From the NCBI GenBank assembly GCA_937925685.1, contig CALAMI010000012.1:1-64000 (forward strand): a stretch of 64,000 bases of DNA. Direction: 5' to 3'. How positions within the stretch are numbered: the stretch's first letter is position 1; each line of letters opens with the position of its first letter. Shown here in pieces: positions 62,717 through 64,000 of this stretch. Under the pieces are notes generated by a model. That model did not search any database. It saw nothing but the letters and a program-made list of their open reading frames with translations, and was not told the origin of the DNA. The translations under genes and the position numbers were made by a program. The DNA is from Candidatus Binatia bacterium (GTDB lineage Bacteria; Desulfobacterota; Binatia; HRBIN30).

Positions 62717-64000
62717 ATGCAAGATGCTCGACTCACCTTTTGGTCGTGGTTGTTTTTAGAGGTAACTGGACTCGTCGCACTCGCATGCTGCATGACTTTT
62801 GGCCCAAGTCATGCCAGCAGCGAGGAGACCACTCGGGGTACCGCGGAACACCTCCAGCGCGAGATCATAAAGTTGCGGCGAGCACGGGAGGAACAGGATA
62901 AACGCCTCAACGAGGTTGAGCGTGAACTCCGTCGTTTGCAAGATACATTGTCCCCTTCGAGCACGAAGAGTCAGGAAGCACTTGATCGTGCTCTAGAAAC
63001 TTCGGCTCCGCCAACGGAAATTCAACCTGCACCGGCCGCTCCCCTTTGGAGCACCACCGTGGGGGGGACACCTTTGCGACTGCTCGACCTATCGCTCGAT
63101 GCCCTCGTGGCGGCTGGGTGGTCCACTGCCACGGACGAGGATTTAAAAGGGCGGCTACAAGCCGGGGGACACGATCCCGTACGCCGGGGATTTACCTTGC
63201 AACAAGCCGAACTTTCGTTGATAGGCGCCGTCGATCCTTATTTCATCGGCGAGGCTCATGTGCTGTTTTCCAGTCACGGAGCCGAACTAGAGGAGGCGTT
63301 CCTCACGACTTCGAGCCTGCCTTATGGCCTGCAGGTCGAGGCCGGGCTGATGCTGACCGAGTACGGGCTCCTCAATCCTTTGCATCCTCACGCTTGGGAC
63401 TGGGTCGACCAAGCAGTAGTACTGTCGCGGCTGCTGGGTTCTGAAGGGCTACGGTCTCCTGGTGTGCGCCTCGGCTGGCTCACGCCGCTCCCTTGGTTTT
63501 CCGAAGTCCACCTGGGAGCGCAAAACGCTAACGAGGGGGAGTTCACTCCTAGTTTCTTGACTGCGGAGCCCGTCGCCGGTCGCCCGGCAGTGCGCACCGC
63601 CACGCGATCCCTGACCGACTTACTTTACCTGGTACGGTGGGAAAACTTCTGGAACCTCACTTCCGAAACCGGCCTCGTGCTCGGCACCAACTTTTTGCAC
63701 GGTCCGAACTCGACCGGTGGGGACGGGCAAACCTGGATTTATGGCGCGGATTTCAAACTTAGGTGGCGCCCTCATAACAACTTTCGCGGCTGGCCCTTTT
63801 TCTTATGGCAGACCGAGGTACACAAACGCGACTATACGGCATCGTACTATTTGCCACCGTCACAAACACCAGAAGGTCCACACGATCAGGCTACATTGTT
63901 TCCTCGTCACTCGCCCTCGCACGAGCCCGACGGCTCCGGGGAGCCTCTTCCCTCCCTGCCCATCCCTGGCGAGATTTTGCGCGACGCCGGCTTTTACACC
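62717..64000 (+). CDS. Outer-membrane receptor/porin, 5' part, similar to zinc-regulated TonB-type receptors
   Basis: The gene is cut by the window end; 428 codons are present with no stop. The protein has a signal peptide (LVALACCMTFGPSHA), a predicted coiled coil of about 45 residues (QREIIKLRRAREEQDKRLNE ...) and then a beta-barrel-like region. FTLQQAELSLIGAVDPYFIG and GLQVEAGLMLTEYGLLNPLHPHAWDWVDQ are recognisable from a group annotated as zinc-regulated TonB-dependent outer-membrane receptors. GGAGG lies four bases before the ATG. No TonB box is seen. Together with the upstream His/Cys protein it suggests a metal-uptake locus. Confidence 0.65.
   Translation, partial: MQDARLTFWSWLFLEVTGLVALACCMTFGPSHASSEETTRGTAEHLQREIIKLRRAREEQDKRLNEVERELRRLQDTLSPSSTKSQEALDRALETSAPPTEIQPAPAAPLWSTTVGGTPLRLLDLSLDALVAAGWSTATDEDLKGRLQAGGHDPVRRGFTLQQAELSLIGAVDPYFIGEAHVLFSSHGAELEEAFLTTSSLPYGLQVEAGLMLTEYGLLNPLHPHAWDWVDQAVVLSRLLGSEGLRSPGVRLGWLTPLPWFSEVHLGAQNANEGEFTPSFLTAEPVAGRPAVRTATRSLTDLLYLVRWENFWNLTSETGLVLGTNFLHGPNSTGGDGQTWIYGADFKLRWRPHNNFRGWPFFLWQTEVHKRDYTASYYLPPSQTPEGPHDQATLFPRHSPSHEPDGSGEPLPSLPIPGEILRDAGFYT

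Noticed and set aside
1-64000. tRNA, rRNA, tmRNA, RNase P RNA, CRISPR arrays and insertion sequences
   Set aside because: No acceptor-stem or T-loop pattern, conserved RNA core, spaced repeat array or transposase motif was found by eye; a covariance-model scan would be decisive.

Overview
The window is a dense, GC-rich bacterial chromosome segment with about 50 protein genes. I see no rRNA, tRNA, CRISPR array, integrase or intact insertion sequence. The gene set suggests a deltaproteobacterium-like lineage, and Candidatus Binatota (Desulfobacterota_B) is my best guess. The reasons are many acyl-CoA dehydrogenases, two thiolase plus DUF35 pairs, a PF04909 amidohydrolase, PD40-repeat secreted proteins, and a DUF3604 protein with a dockerin-like EF-hand pair and a proline-rich linker. 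The assignment is inference; no marker gene in the window settles it.

Layout, left to right. 0.4-2.5 kb: a three-gene operon of two tandem diiron ferritin-like proteins and a four-cysteine zinc-ribbon protein. 2.5-10.5 kb: epoxide-hydrolase-like enzyme, beta-propeller secreted protein, peroxiredoxin, and topoisomerase IV parC-parE behind a clear promoter. 11-19.4 kb: amidohydrolase, a thiolase-DUF35 pair, a membrane histidine kinase and a MltD-type transglycosylase on the minus strand, then a second, apparently leaderless, DUF35-thiolase pair on the plus strand. 19.4-24.7 kb: a plus-strand run of UbiB-family kinase, proA, nadD, rsfS and a LapA-LapB fusion. 24.8-28.7 kb: LolA-like protein, SurA-DsbA fusion and a second UbiB-family kinase.

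28.7-30.4 kb is gene-poor. 30.4-38.7 kb holds flavin reductase and DoxX, then an AidB-like dehydrogenase, a membrane-anchored PPIase, a coiled-coil outer-membrane protein, HupE/UreJ and DUF3604. 38.8-47.2 kb holds a MaoC hydratase, a solitary archaeo-eukaryotic-type primase, a TIGR01777 epimerase, a PEBP protein, a ROK kinase with a GT87-like enzyme, and a secreted glycoside hydrolase. 47.2-48.6 kb is again gene-poor. 48.6-55.6 kb encodes two acyl-CoA dehydrogenases, the second heading an operon with both subunits of a biotin-dependent acyl-CoA carboxylase and an enoyl-CoA hydratase, a Liu/Atu-type branched-acyl degradation module.

56.0-59.6 kb is a RegB/RegA-type redox two-component system, divergent from an outer-membrane protein and a TlpA-like thioredoxin. 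59.6-64 kb has a CBS/CorC protein, a DUF3365 haem protein, a pseudo-receiver protein, a small Cys/His secreted protein, and the start of a large outer-membrane receptor cut by the window edge. Two themes stand out: acyl-CoA and aliphatic or isoprenoid catabolism in the cytoplasm, and envelope redox, metal and protein quality-control functions outside it.
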